Source: Clostridium sp. CAG:221 (GTDB taxonomy: Bacteria > Bacillota > Clostridia > Clostridiales > Clostridiaceae). From it: DNA of 45,505 bases. The DNA is taken from NCBI GenBank assembly GCA_000435835.1, contig FR883404.1:52213-97717 (forward strand). The letters run 5' to 3'. Positions 17,328 through 25,979 of the stretch are shown one piece after another (position 1 is the first letter of the stretch; each line of letters opens with the position of its first letter). The position numbers and the translations under genes were made by a program. The notes under the pieces were generated by a model that saw only the letters and a program-made list of their open reading frames with translations, had not been told where the DNA came from and searched no databases.

Positions 17328-17356
17328 ATTATATCTCTTCAATAGGACGAAATTAA
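17328..17356 (-). promoter_or_regulatory. Possible rpmB promoter
   Basis: On the minus strand a perfect TATAAT (plus-strand ATTATA 17328-17333) lies 27 nt before the rpmB start. The matching -35 position, 17 bp away, reads TTAATT, which is weak. Confidence 0.4.
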
Positions 17357-17455
17357 GTTTATCAAATTTTAATATAAAATGCAAGAGAAAAATAAAAAAA
17401 AATAAAAAAATGATAATAAAAGACGTAAGATATACGTAAATACATACAAATTTAC

Positions 17456-17484
17456 TTGAATTAATACATTATCTAATATACAAT
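17456..17484 (+). promoter_or_regulatory. Predicted sigma-A promoter for the Asp23-like / DAK2 operon
   Basis: TTGAAT (17456-17461), a 17-bp spacer and TACAAT (17479-17484) lie 34 nt upstream of the start. The rest of the 217-bp divergent gap to rpmB is AT-rich; I see no other structure in it. Confidence 0.7.
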
Positions 17485-17518
17485 AGCTTTATGGAAATGA
17501 AATTAAGGAGGGTTTTGT

Positions 17519-17869
17519 ATGATAGGATATTCAAATAACCTTGGAAATATACATTATTCAGAAGAAGTACTTGCTAAGATAGTAGGTTTATCAACAATGG
17601 AATGCTATGGTGTTGTAGGTATGGTATCAAAAAATGCTTCTGAAGGCTTATGGGAACTAATGAGAATTGAAAATTTAAGCAAAGGTGTAAAATTAAATTT
17701 TACTGAAGATGATAAATTGAACATTGAATTATTTGTAATGGTTGAATATGGAACTAAGATATCGGTAATAGCAAATAATATAATTCAAAAAGTACGTTAT
17801 AGTGTTGAAAGCTTTACTGGATTAAAGGTTTCTCAAGTTACGGTAAATGTTCAAGCGGTTAGAGTCTAG
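17519..17869 (+). CDS. Asp23/Gls24 family protein (YloU-like)
   Basis: Protein of 116 residues in the Asp23/Gls24 (DUF322) family. In staphylococci a member is linked to cell-envelope stress; the role of the YloU branch is not established. The family pattern is visible: GNIHYSEEVLAKIVGLSTMECYGVVGM near the N-terminus and VRYSVESFTGLKVSQVTVNVQAVRV at the C-terminus. The start has an AAGGAGGG site. It lies 11 bp before the DAK2 gene, the usual partner, as in B. subtilis yloU-yloV. Confidence 0.9.
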   Translation: MIGYSNNLGNIHYSEEVLAKIVGLSTMECYGVVGMVSKNASEGLWELMRIENLSKGVKLNFTEDDKLNIELFVMVEYGTKISVIANNIIQKVRYSVESFTGLKVSQVTVNVQAVRV

Positions 17870-17880
17870 GAGGGAATAGG

Positions 17881-19521
17881 ATGAAATATCAAAAAATAAA
17901 CGGCCATGATTTCTATAATATGGTTGTTAATGCTAGTAATAGGCTATTGGAAGAAAGTGATTTTGTTAATGCATTAAATGTTTTCCCTGTACCTGATGGA
18001 GATACAGGAACTAATATGTCAATGACATTTAAAGCAGCTGTAAAAGAAATTGAAAACTTGAATTCAGAGTCTATAGGAGAAACTTCTAAAAAACTAGCAA
18101 AAGGTGCCTTAATGGGAGCAAGAGGTAACTCTGGAGTTATTCTTTCTCAAATTTTAAGAGGGATTTCTAAAGGCTTAGAAGGAAAAACAGAAGTTGATGG
18201 AAGAGATCTTGCAGTAGCCTTCGAAGAAGGAAGCAAAGCAGCATATAAAGCTGTTATGAGACCAACAGAAGGTACTATATTATCTGTAATAAGAGCAGCT
18301 GCTGAATCTGTAACAAATGTAGAAGAAAGTAATGTAATAGCAGTTATGGAAACTGTTGTTACTAATGCTAAGATAATGTTAGATAAGACACCGGATTTAT
18401 TACCAGCTTTAAAGAAAGCTAAAGTTGTAGATTCAGGTGGAATGGGATTATATATAATTCTTCAAGGAATGCTTGATGCTTTAAAAAATGATATAAAAGC
18501 AGAAATAAAGGATGTAGCAGTAAAATCAGCAGGAGCTACAGGTGCAGCCTCTACTGAAGATATAGATATAAAATTCGGTTACTGTACAGAATTTATAATA
18601 GTAGGAGATGCATCTAAAGCTAAAGAATTCCAAGATAAAATTGAAAACTTAGGGGATTCTATGATAGTAGTAGGTTATGAAGATGTTATCAAAGTTCATA
18701 TACATACAAATGACCCAGGCAAAGTATTATCAAATGCTGTTCAGTATGGTGAACTTTCAAAAATAAAGATTGATAACATGAGAGAAGAGCATAGAGAAGT
18801 ATTAGCTCTTAAAAATGAAGAAGCAGCTAGCGATATTCAAGAGGAAGTTGCACCAGCTGAAAGCAAGAAATATGCGTTTATTTCAGTGGCAATGGGAGAT
18901 GGAATCACTAGAGTATTAAAAGACCTTGGAGTTGACTACGTAATAGAAGGTGGTCAGACTATGAATCCATCAACACAAGATATGATGGAATGTATATCAA
19001 AGCTTAATGCTGATCATATTTTCATATTACCTAACAATAAAAATATCATCATGGCTGCAGAACAAGCAGCAGAAATATCAGATAAAGATATAAGAGTTAT
19101 TCCAACTAAGAGTATTCCACAAGGAATTACAGCAATAACAATGTTTAACTATGAAGCAGACGTTGATGCCAACGAAGAAACATTAAAAGAAGCACTAGAA
19201 ATGGTTAAAACAGGTTCAGTTACTTATGCAGTAAGAGATACTGAAATGGATGGAATAGAAATTAAAGAAGGAAATATGCTAGGTTTAGTTGAAAGTAAGA
19301 TTAAAGCTGTAGGTGAAGATTACTTTGAAGTAGCTAAAGAGATACTAGAGTCAATGATTGATGAAGATAGTGAGCTTATTACTATTTTCTATGGAAAAGA
19401 TGTTGATGAAAGCAAGATGGAAGAATTCATTGCTGAATTAGAAGATAAATATGATGATTTTGATGTTCAATGTTATAAAGGAGATCAACCATTATACTAC
19501 TTCATAATGTCAGTAGAATAA
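17881..19521 (+). CDS. fakA: DAK2/DegV-like kinase subunit, FakA/YloV family
   Basis: Protein of 546 residues in the YloV/FakA family. FakA supplies ATP in the fatty acid kinase that phosphorylates fatty acids held by a FakB (DegV-type) protein. The N-terminal DhaL domain shows PDGDTGTNMSMT from residue 38 (metal and nucleotide binding aspartates) and GARGNSGVILSQILRG. The middle and C-terminal parts (from about 215 and about 320) match the FakA layout, ending with the DegV-like fold. No FakB gene is in this window. It shares a promoter with the Asp23-like gene; a hairpin follows. Confidence 0.88.
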   Translation: MKYQKINGHDFYNMVVNASNRLLEESDFVNALNVFPVPDGDTGTNMSMTFKAAVKEIENLNSESIGETSKKLAKGALMGARGNSGVILSQILRGISKGLEGKTEVDGRDLAVAFEEGSKAAYKAVMRPTEGTILSVIRAAAESVTNVEESNVIAVMETVVTNAKIMLDKTPDLLPALKKAKVVDSGGMGLYIILQGMLDALKNDIKAEIKDVAVKSAGATGAASTEDIDIKFGYCTEFIIVGDASKAKEFQDKIENLGDSMIVVGYEDVIKVHIHTNDPGKVLSNAVQYGELSKIKIDNMREEHREVLALKNEEAASDIQEEVAPAESKKYAFISVAMGDGITRVLKDLGVDYVIEGGQTMNPSTQDMMECISKLNADHIFILPNNKNIIMAAEQAAEISDKDIRVIPTKSIPQGITAITMFNYEADVDANEETLKEALEMVKTGSVTYAVRDTEMDGIEIKEGNMLGLVESKIKAVGEDYFEVAKEILESMIDEDSELITIFYGKDVDESKMEEFIAELEDKYDDFDVQCYKGDQPLYYFIMSVE

Positions 19522-19529
19522 TAAAAGAT

Positions 19530-19562
19530 AAAGCACAAGAAGCACGTCTTCTTGTGCTTTAA
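19530..19562 (+). terminator. Terminator-like hairpin after the DAK2 gene
   Basis: A perfect 13-bp stem (19530-19542 with 19548-19560) has a 5-nt loop. Only three T residues follow before the sequence breaks up, so termination may be partial and recG may be reached by read-through. I see no clear promoter in the 42 nt before recG. Confidence 0.7.
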
Positions 19563-19602
19563 TGTTAATTAAAAAATAAATTGTCATTGAGGGTGTGATG
19601 TT

Positions 19603-21633
19603 ATGGATGTTTCAAATGATGTTTCGGTATTAAAAGGAGTGGGTCCTAAGCTTTTAGAAAAATTAAATAAGTGTGGAATATTTACTATAATGGACCTTTT
19701 ATTATACTTTCCAAGAGATTATGAATTTTTAGGTAGCAATATACCGGTAAATGAAATCAGCCATGAGGAAAAGAATGTTCTAACTTGTGCTTGTATGGGA
19801 TGTTGTGGAGATATAAAGACTAAAACTGGTAAGTATTTGACTACCATAAGGTTTAACTATAATGGGGTAATAATTGAAGGTAAGTGGTTTAATCAAAGAT
19901 TTATTAAGAATACCTTTAAAATAGGAGAAAAATATGATTTAATAGGTAAGTTTAAAAAAGTAGGAAATAAGCTTGAAGTTGTAAATCCTATAGTAGGTGT
20001 TAAGGTAGCTAAGGAAAATGAGATAGTTCCTAAGTATAGTTTAAAGGAAGAATTAACAGATAAGATTTTAATTAAACTTATTTCTAATTGTCTAGAAAAT
20101 ATAAAGATAAATGATAATCTTCCACAAGAAATCATAGATAAATATAAAATGGTGGATCTTGATTTTGCTGTGAGGAATATACATTTTCCTTCTGGAAGAA
20201 ACCAACTGGAAAAAGCTATCATAAGATTAAAATTTCAAGAACTATTTACTTATTCTATGAAATTGTTGCTTCTAAAAAGAAAGCTGAAGGTGGAAAATGG
20301 AATTTCCTTTCCATGGGTAAAGGAGCTAGGTGATTTAAAAGCTGCTCTTCCATATAGTTTGACAGATGCCCAGACTAGAGTAGTAAGAGAAATATTAAGG
20401 GATCAAAAGAGTTTATTTCCAATGAATAGATTGGTACAAGGAGACGTAGGTTCAGGAAAAACTGTAGTAGCTCTTATAGCTATTTTTAATGTGGTTAAAT
20501 GCGGATATCAAGCAACACTTATGGTTCCAACAGAAATACTAGCTAATCAGCATTACCAAGAAGCAAAGAAGCTTTTAGAACCTTTCGGGATACATATAGA
20601 GTTACTTACAGGTAGTACTTCTGCTAAAGAAAAAAGAAGAATAAAAGAGCTTATTACTACAGATATGCCTATGGTGGTAATAGGGACTCATGCTCTAATA
20701 CAGGAAGATGTAGATTTTAAGAATCTAGGACTTGTTGTTACTGATGAACAACATAGATTTGGTGTTGAACAGAGAAATAGGCTTATTAATAAAGGTAGAA
20801 GACCAGATGTGTTGGTTATGACAGCAACACCTATACCAAGAACATTAGCTTTATATGTATATTCAGATCTTGATATATCTGTTATTGATAAGTTACCACC
20901 AGGTAGAAAACCTGTAAAGACAGAATTCTATAACGGTGGTGATAGAATGATGGCATATGATTTAGCTTTAGATGAAATTAGAAAAGGAAGACAGGTATAT
21001 ATTGTATGTCCTCTTATTGAAGAAGATGAAAAACTATCGTTAAATTCTGTGGAAAAATTATATGATGAATTAAAGGATGGAGTATTTAGAGGGATAAATA
21101 TTGAAATACTACATGGGAAAATGAAGCCAAAAGAAAAAGATGAAATAATAAACAGATTTAAGAGAGATGAAACTAAAGTTATAATATCCACAACAGTAAT
21201 TGAAGTAGGGGTAAATGTACCTAATGCATCTGTTATGATTATAGAAAATGCGGAAAGATTTGGTTTAGCTCAGCTTCATCAATTAAGAGGAAGAGTGGGA
21301 AGAGGACAATACGAATCATATTGCATTCTTACTGGTAATGCTAAGACCGATACAACAAAAAGAAGAATGGAAATAATGACTGAATCTACTGATGGATTTT
21401 ATATTTCTGAACAAGATTTAAAATTAAGAGGTTCAGGCGAGTTGTTTGGACTTAAACAAAGTGGTGATGAAGGTTTTGTGTTGGCAAACCTTTATGATGA
21501 TATTAAAATTCTTAGATGTGCAAGAGAGGAAGGAAAGATGCTTTTAGAGTCTAAAGACCCTAATAAAGTTAAATTGTGTAGAGATATAGCTTACTCTTTA
21601 GAAAGATGGAGCAAGTATATATGCTTTAACTAA
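19603..21633 (+). CDS. recG: ATP-dependent DNA helicase RecG
   Basis: Branch-migrating helicase that regresses stalled forks and processes recombination intermediates. A wedge (OB-fold) domain occupies roughly residues 1-230 and begins with VLKGVGPKLLEKLNKCGI. Helicase motifs follow: GDVGSGKT at 280-287, DEQHRFGVEQR at 381, TATPIPRTL, TTVIEVGVNVPNA and QLHQLRGRVGRG. Length 676 is normal. The ribosome binding site is GAGGGTG. The position after the DAK2 gene matches B. subtilis, apart from the sdaAB genes found there. Confidence 0.97.
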   Translation: MDVSNDVSVLKGVGPKLLEKLNKCGIFTIMDLLLYFPRDYEFLGSNIPVNEISHEEKNVLTCACMGCCGDIKTKTGKYLTTIRFNYNGVIIEGKWFNQRFIKNTFKIGEKYDLIGKFKKVGNKLEVVNPIVGVKVAKENEIVPKYSLKEELTDKILIKLISNCLENIKINDNLPQEIIDKYKMVDLDFAVRNIHFPSGRNQLEKAIIRLKFQELFTYSMKLLLLKRKLKVENGISFPWVKELGDLKAALPYSLTDAQTRVVREILRDQKSLFPMNRLVQGDVGSGKTVVALIAIFNVVKCGYQATLMVPTEILANQHYQEAKKLLEPFGIHIELLTGSTSAKEKRRIKELITTDMPMVVIGTHALIQEDVDFKNLGLVVTDEQHRFGVEQRNRLINKGRRPDVLVMTATPIPRTLALYVYSDLDISVIDKLPPGRKPVKTEFYNGGDRMMAYDLALDEIRKGRQVYIVCPLIEEDEKLSLNSVEKLYDELKDGVFRGINIEILHGKMKPKEKDEIINRFKRDETKVIISTTVIEVGVNVPNASVMIIENAERFGLAQLHQLRGRVGRGQYESYCILTGNAKTDTTKRRMEIMTESTDGFYISEQDLKLRGSGELFGLKQSGDEGFVLANLYDDIKILRCAREEGKMLLESKDPNKVKLCRDIAYSLERWSKYICFN

Positions 21634-21641
21634 TAAAAAAA

Positions 21642-21670
21642 TTGTTTATAGAAATGTTATATGATAAAAT
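21642..21670 (+). promoter_or_regulatory. Predicted sigma-A promoter for rsmD-coaD
   Basis: TTGTTT (21642-21647), a 17-bp spacer and TAAAAT (21665-21670) lie in the 66-nt gap between recG and rsmD, 29 nt before the rsmD start. Confidence 0.6.
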
Positions 21671-21699
21671 GGTAATGTTAAACTAAAGGAGGAATGTTA

Positions 21700-22263
21700 A
21701 TGAGAATTATAGCAGGAAAAGCAAGAGGACGTAAGTTAATACCTCCAGCGACTATGGAAACAAGACCTACATTAGATAGAGTTAAAGAAGCTATGTTCAG
21801 TACAATTCAAAATCATATATTAGATGCTGTGGTTATTGATGTATTTGCAGGAACAGGAAGCTTAGGTCTTGAATGTGCCAGCAGAGGAGCTGCAGAGGTA
21901 TATTTAGTAGATAAGAGTCCGGTTACCTTTCCATTACTAAAACAAAATGTGGAAAATTTAAAATTTGAAGATTGTTGCTATCCGCTGAATATGGATTCAT
22001 ATGATGCACTTAAATCTTTAGCTAAAAAAGGGAAAGTATTTGATATTATATTTATAGATCCTCCATATTGTAAAGAAATGATTCCAGAAGCAATTAAGAT
22101 AATAAAGGAACATAATTTATTAAAAGAAGATGGAATTATAGTAACTAAGATTGATTCCATTGAAGAAATATATGAGGGCTATGAAGATATAATTTTGACT
22201 AAAAGCAAGAAGTATGGGAATACAACTGTATGCTATTATAGAGTTGATTCTGAATTAGAGTAG
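21700..22263 (+). CDS. rsmD: 16S rRNA (guanine-966-N2)-methyltransferase
   Basis: SAM-dependent enzyme that methylates G966 of 16S rRNA. MRIIAGKARGRKLIPP at the start, the SAM-binding VFAGTGSLGLECASRGA and the catalytic FIDPPY motif are all present. AAAGGAGGA (21686-21693) places the start at ATG 21700 rather than ATG 21694, giving 187 residues. The stop lies 9 bp before coaD; rsmD-coaD is a conserved pair (ylbH-ylbI in B. subtilis). Confidence 0.95.
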   Translation: MRIIAGKARGRKLIPPATMETRPTLDRVKEAMFSTIQNHILDAVVIDVFAGTGSLGLECASRGAAEVYLVDKSPVTFPLLKQNVENLKFEDCCYPLNMDSYDALKSLAKKGKVFDIIFIDPPYCKEMIPEAIKIIKEHNLLKEDGIIVTKIDSIEEIYEGYEDIILTKSKKYGNTTVCYYRVDSELE

Positions 22264-22272
22264 GAGAAATAT

Positions 22273-22749
22273 ATGAGAGTAGCAATTTATCCAGGAAGCT
22301 TCGATCCAATAACAAATGGTCATTTGGATATTATCCAAAGAGGATGTAAGATTTTTGATAAGGTTATTGTAGCAGTTCTAATTAACATAGATAAAAAAGG
22401 ATTGTTTACTATAGAAGAGAGAGTGGAGCTAATTAAAAAATCCACAGCTCATCTGGAAAATGTTGAAGTAGTAAGCTTTAATGGTTTATTAGTAGATTTA
22501 GCTAAACAATTTAATGCACGAGTTATTTTAAAAGGGTTAAGAGCTGTATCAGATTTTGAATATGAGCTGCAAATGGCACTTATGAACTCAAAGCTTGATC
22601 CAGATATTGAAACATTATTTATGATGACATCTATAGAATATTCATATCTTAGTTCTTCTTCAGTAAAACAAGTGGGAAAATTTGGTGGAGATATATCAGG
22701 ATTAGTGCCAAGGAAAATTGTTGATGTGGTTAAAACAAGATTAAAATAA
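22273..22749 (+). CDS. coaD: Pantetheine-phosphate adenylyltransferase
   Basis: Fourth step of coenzyme A synthesis: transfers AMP from ATP to 4'-phosphopantetheine to make dephospho-CoA. The nucleotidyltransferase motif is intact (YPGSFDPITNGHLDII, with T14 and H17). KGLRAVSDFEYELQMALMN and EYSYLSSSSVKQV form the substrate and phosphate sites. Length 158 is typical. An earlier CoA gene, coaBC, is also in this window at 3.8-5.0 kb in a separate operon. Confidence 0.97.
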   Translation: MRVAIYPGSFDPITNGHLDIIQRGCKIFDKVIVAVLINIDKKGLFTIEERVELIKKSTAHLENVEVVSFNGLLVDLAKQFNARVILKGLRAVSDFEYELQMALMNSKLDPDIETLFMMTSIEYSYLSSSSVKQVGKFGGDISGLVPRKIVDVVKTRLK

Positions 22750-22772
22750 AGTTTTATTTTGGGGGGAGTAGT

Positions 22773-23309
22773 TTGAATAAGGTAGAATTAAATGTTATGG
22801 AACTATTAGAATATTTAGAAGAGATACTTGAAAATGCTCCTAAAGTTCCAATAACAGGTAAGGCAATGATTGATACAAAAGAATTTGAAGAAGTAATTGA
22901 GCAAATTAGAAATTACTTGCCTGATGAGCTTAAAAAGGCTAAATGGGTAATGGGTGAAAAGGATAGGATTCTTGAGGATGCTCAAAAGGAATATCAAAAT
23001 GTAAAAAAAGAGACTATGGAAATGATGAGACAAAATATAGAAAATCATGACATGGTTAAGGAAGCTAAGCTTCGTGCAAATGAAATTATTGCCTTAGCAC
23101 AAAGAGATGCTAAAGCAATAAGAATAGGTTCTAGAGAATATTCAACAGAAATATTATCACAACTTGATAAGGAAATAGAAGAAAAGAAGCTGCAACTTAT
23201 ACAATCAATGCAAGATTCATTTGAAAAAACAGCAAAAGAAATAGATGAAAAAATGACTAAAAGCAGTGATACTATTAAAGAAAACATAAATGAATTAAGA
23301 AATATGTAG
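22773..23309 (+). CDS. Coiled-coil protein of unknown function downstream of coaD
   Basis: 178 residues, highly charged and almost all predicted helix. The central part (about 60-175: KAKWVMGEKDRILEDAQKEY and on) resembles the stalk subunits of rotary ATPases and similar coiled-coil proteins, so relatives are often labelled ATPase. There is no nucleotide-binding motif and no clear membrane segment. The start is TTG at 22773, after a GGGGGGAGTAG site. It lies 23 bp after coaD and probably belongs to that operon. Its 3' end overlaps convergent ylbJ by 15 bp. The position between coaD and ylbJ hints at a link to envelope or sporulation biology, but that is inference. Confidence 0.7.
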   Translation: MNKVELNVMELLEYLEEILENAPKVPITGKAMIDTKEFEEVIEQIRNYLPDELKKAKWVMGEKDRILEDAQKEYQNVKKETMEMMRQNIENHDMVKEAKLRANEIIALAQRDAKAIRIGSREYSTEILSQLDKEIEEKKLQLIQSMQDSFEKTAKEIDEKMTKSSDTIKENINELRNM

Positions 23310-24479
23310 TTTCTTAAATAATGTATTAATAAGTTTTCCCATTAGTGGAAGTAGTAGTAATGCATATATAAAAAGAACTATTTTATTGGTATTGTAATAA
23401 GAGTGAATATATAGGGATGATGAAGTGGTTTCTGTGCTAATAAGAATACTAGAAAATATAAAGGTAATTGTGAAACTAATTATCCCTTGAATAAATTTTA
23501 TAAAGGAATATTTTTTTAGTGAAATGTTGAATTTGCCTGTAAAAGATGAAATTTGACCAATTATAGATAAGCCAGAAAATGAGCAGATAAAGCTTATAGC
23601 GCTGAGCTTAAATATAATTGATGAAGAAATAGAAGTTAAGATTTTGCATCCGTTTGTATATTCAATGGAACCTAGAAAAATTCCGTATAATGAATTGGGA
23701 GATAATGATAATACCTTTTCTATATTATTAAAAATAATATTTATTAAGGAACTGTTTTTTATTATACCTATAATAATAGAAAAAATAATTACAAAGGCCC
23801 CCACTTGTAATGTAGTATTAATTGCATTTTCAATAGATGTTTTTATTATTACTCCAAAATTGTAGGAGCCGCCAGTCTTTAAAGGATACTCATTAGAATT
23901 ATTAAATTCATGAGTATTTTTTTTTGTAAAAAAACCTATTATTAAAGGAGAAAGATAATTTGCTATTAAAAGTATGAATCCGTATTTTATGTTTCCTAAC
24001 ATAGCAACACCTACAGAACCTATTAAGAAAATTGGGCTAGCATTTGAAGCAATATTTAATAATCTTAGAAATTCCTCTTTGGAAATATAGCCAAGTTCAT
24101 AAAGATCACAACAATATTTGCAGCCAAGGGGATAACCACAAAGTATGCTAGCAACAATAGGAAATGACGAGCAATTGGATAATTTTAAAGGCTTGCATAT
24201 AATTGGACCTAAAATATTTGAATAAAATGAAATACCATCATAATGAATAATAAGGTTACAAATAACTGAAAAAGGAAAAAGAGTAGGTAAAATGGCCTTA
24301 ATAACCAAATTTAGCCCTGTAAAAGTAGATTCTATACATATACTTAAATTAATGATAAATAGCGCTATAAATAAGGTGATTAATATAGTAATTATTTGAT
24401 TTTTCCTTAATTTAAGAAGTTTTATAAGTATTATTGAAAGAACAATTATTAAAAGCCATAAGATAAAAATTGTATACAT
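23295..24479 (-). CDS. ylbJ: Sporulation integral membrane protein YlbJ
   Basis: Polytopic membrane protein of 394 residues. In B. subtilis ylbJ is a sigma-E-dependent gene needed for the spore cortex, though its transport role is not settled. It resembles the gate domains of nucleoside transporters. The conserved motif GYPLGCKYCCDLYELGYISKEEFLRLLNIA-type region (about 115-145) is present, with about ten hydrophobic segments around it. A good AGGAGGACT site precedes the start. The gene lies between coaD and tmcAL, as in B. subtilis ylbI-ylbJ-ylbM. I could not find a convincing sigma-E promoter in the 78 bp before it. Confidence 0.93.
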   Translation of the reverse strand: MYTIFILWLLIIVLSIILIKLLKLRKNQIITILITLFIALFIINLSICIESTFTGLNLVIKAILPTLFPFSVICNLIIHYDGISFYSNILGPIICKPLKLSNCSSFPIVASILCGYPLGCKYCCDLYELGYISKEEFLRLLNIASNASPIFLIGSVGVAMLGNIKYGFILLIANYLSPLIIGFFTKKNTHEFNNSNEYPLKTGGSYNFGVIIKTSIENAINTTLQVGAFVIIFSIIIGIIKNSSLINIIFNNIEKVLSLSPNSLYGIFLGSIEYTNGCKILTSISSSIIFKLSAISFICSFSGLSIIGQISSFTGKFNISLKKYSFIKFIQGIISFTITFIFSSILISTETTSSSLYIHSYYNTNKIVLFIYALLLLPLMGKLINTLFKKLHIS

Positions 24480-24557
24480 AGTAGTCCTCCTATTAATGAA
24501 AGAATAAAAAATAAACTATATATACAATATTTATATGCTTATGGCTTTACATTATTA

Positions 24558-25760
24558 TTATTTTATTATAGGGCTAATTAAATAATCGGAGTTTGCCTTA
24601 AGCTCTGGATTCAAAATGGAATAAGCTTTAGTTGCAGCAATATCCAGTTTTAATAGCGGATTTTCAGTGTTTTTAGGAAGTTTGGTAATGAGAGGTATGC
24701 TGCTTTGTTTTTTTATAAGGCTAAGCATTTCTCTTCCTTTTTTATTAAAAGCTAAGACTCTAGCATAATGATATTGTTCTAAATCCATCTTAGAATAATT
24801 TTCTTTATAAAAGCCAATGTAAATTTGTGTAAGGATTCGAGATATTTTTGTATATGTATATCTTTTGCTTTTTACATTTAAAATCAAGTCATCTAAAGAA
24901 GAGCTGTTTTCAATTTCTTTTGATATTTTTTTGTCAATACCTTCCTTAACTTCTGAAAGATTGTTAAAATTTATACAGTTGGTGGTTATTAAATATTTTA
25001 TATATTGAAACATGCTTTCTTCAAAAGTAAATGGATAGTTTGAAGTTTTAAGCTCTTGTAAAATATTAAATGATTGTTCAGGAACAGCATCCTTAATAAG
25101 AGAAATATCGTTTTTGTCCTTTAAGGTTTCTCTTATGGAAGTGGCAGAAGAAAAAGAGTTAGAAAGCTCTTTATCGTTATAGCCTGAACCTTCTCGTTTT
25201 AAAGATAAAGGAACTATTTTGCTATTAAGTTTTAAAATAGCCTTAATATACTCAATTCCAAGTATGTTGTTGGAAGAGGAAATGATATTTTCAATGTGTT
25301 TATCATTGGTAAATTCAATTAAGGATAACTCTCTTGCTTTGGCAAATGTTAATCCATTATTCATATTTCTTTTTAAAATTTCTTGAAATTCCAATGGTTC
25401 ATTCACAAGAGTTTGTGCAATTTTAGTCAAAGATTTAACATCACCAGATTCTGAACCGAAGAATAGATTGTTGACAATTCCTAAGGAATTTAAGATAGAT
25501 ATAGCACCGTATGCAAAGAACTCAGCTGATGAAACAGCATAGTATGTAGGAAGTTCAATAACAAGATCAACGCCATTTTCTATAGCCATTTCTGCTCTTT
25601 TCCATTTATCTATTATGGCAGGTCCTCCTCTTTGCATAAAATTTCCACTCATTATGCAAATGGTACCATCGCATTTAGTAGTTTTTTTGCACTGTTGTAA
25701 ATGGTGCAGATGCCCATTGTGAAATGGGTTATATTCAGTGATAATGCCTGTAATATTCAT
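24558..25760 (-). CDS. tmcAL: tRNA(Met) cytidine acetate ligase
   Basis: Member of the YlbM/TmcAL family. The B. subtilis enzyme acetylates C34 of elongator tRNA(Met) from acetate and ATP. The N-terminus has the nucleotidyltransferase pattern GIITEYNPFHNGH (residues 5-17). CIMSGNFMQRGGPAIIDKW and DLVIELPTYYAVSSAEFFA follow, then the SLKREGSGYND motif. Length 400 is normal. An AAAGGAG site and a strong promoter precede it on the minus strand. It lies next to pta-ackA, which set the acetate pool the enzyme would draw on; the link is inference. Confidence 0.92.
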   Translation of the reverse strand: MNITGIITEYNPFHNGHLHHLQQCKKTTKCDGTICIMSGNFMQRGGPAIIDKWKRAEMAIENGVDLVIELPTYYAVSSAEFFAYGAISILNSLGIVNNLFFGSESGDVKSLTKIAQTLVNEPLEFQEILKRNMNNGLTFAKARELSLIEFTNDKHIENIISSSNNILGIEYIKAILKLNSKIVPLSLKREGSGYNDKELSNSFSSATSIRETLKDKNDISLIKDAVPEQSFNILQELKTSNYPFTFEESMFQYIKYLITTNCINFNNLSEVKEGIDKKISKEIENSSSLDDLILNVKSKRYTYTKISRILTQIYIGFYKENYSKMDLEQYHYARVLAFNKKGREMLSLIKKQSSIPLITKLPKNTENPLLKLDIAATKAYSILNPELKANSDYLISPIIK

Positions 25761-25790
25761 TAGAAAACTCCTTTAAAAAAATATAAAAAT

Positions 25791-25819
25791 ATTATAGCAT
25801 AACATGGGCTTAAGTTGAA
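25791..25819 (-). promoter_or_regulatory. Predicted sigma-A promoter for tmcAL(-ylbJ)
   Basis: On the minus strand TTCAAC, a 17-bp spacer and a perfect TATAAT (plus-strand ATTATA 25791-25796) are preceded by TG one base upstream, an extended -10. It lies 30 nt before the tmcAL start. Confidence 0.7.
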
Positions 25820-25844
25820 AAAAATAAAAAATGTATTAAAAATA

Positions 25845-25867
25845 TTTGAATTTTCTAAAAATTCAAA
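25845..25867. other. AT-rich inverted repeat between tmcAL and pta promoters
   Basis: A 10-bp inverted repeat (25845-25854 with 25858-25867, core TTTGAATTTT) with a 3-nt centre lies midway between the divergent promoters. It could be an operator or a chance AT-rich palindrome. Confidence 0.4.
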
Positions 25868-25901
25868 ATATAAAGAAATAATTTATTTCATAAATTTAGT
25901 A

Positions 25902-25931
25902 TTGAAAAATATGCACATATAGGAGTATATT
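25902..25931 (+). promoter_or_regulatory. Predicted sigma-A promoter for pta-ackA
   Basis: TTGAAA (25902-25907), an 18-bp spacer and TATATT (25926-25931) lie 48 nt before pta; TATTAT at 25928 is an alternative -10. The remaining gap to tmcAL is AT-rich. Confidence 0.5.
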
Positions 25932-25979
25932 ATATGATGAAGATTGAGTTCGTATCACTAGAGAAAGGAGAAAGATAAT

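Noticed and set aside
23644..23865. Plus-strand ORF of 73 codons inside ylbJ
   Set aside because: It is antisense to a conserved membrane protein gene and has no ribosome binding site or motif.
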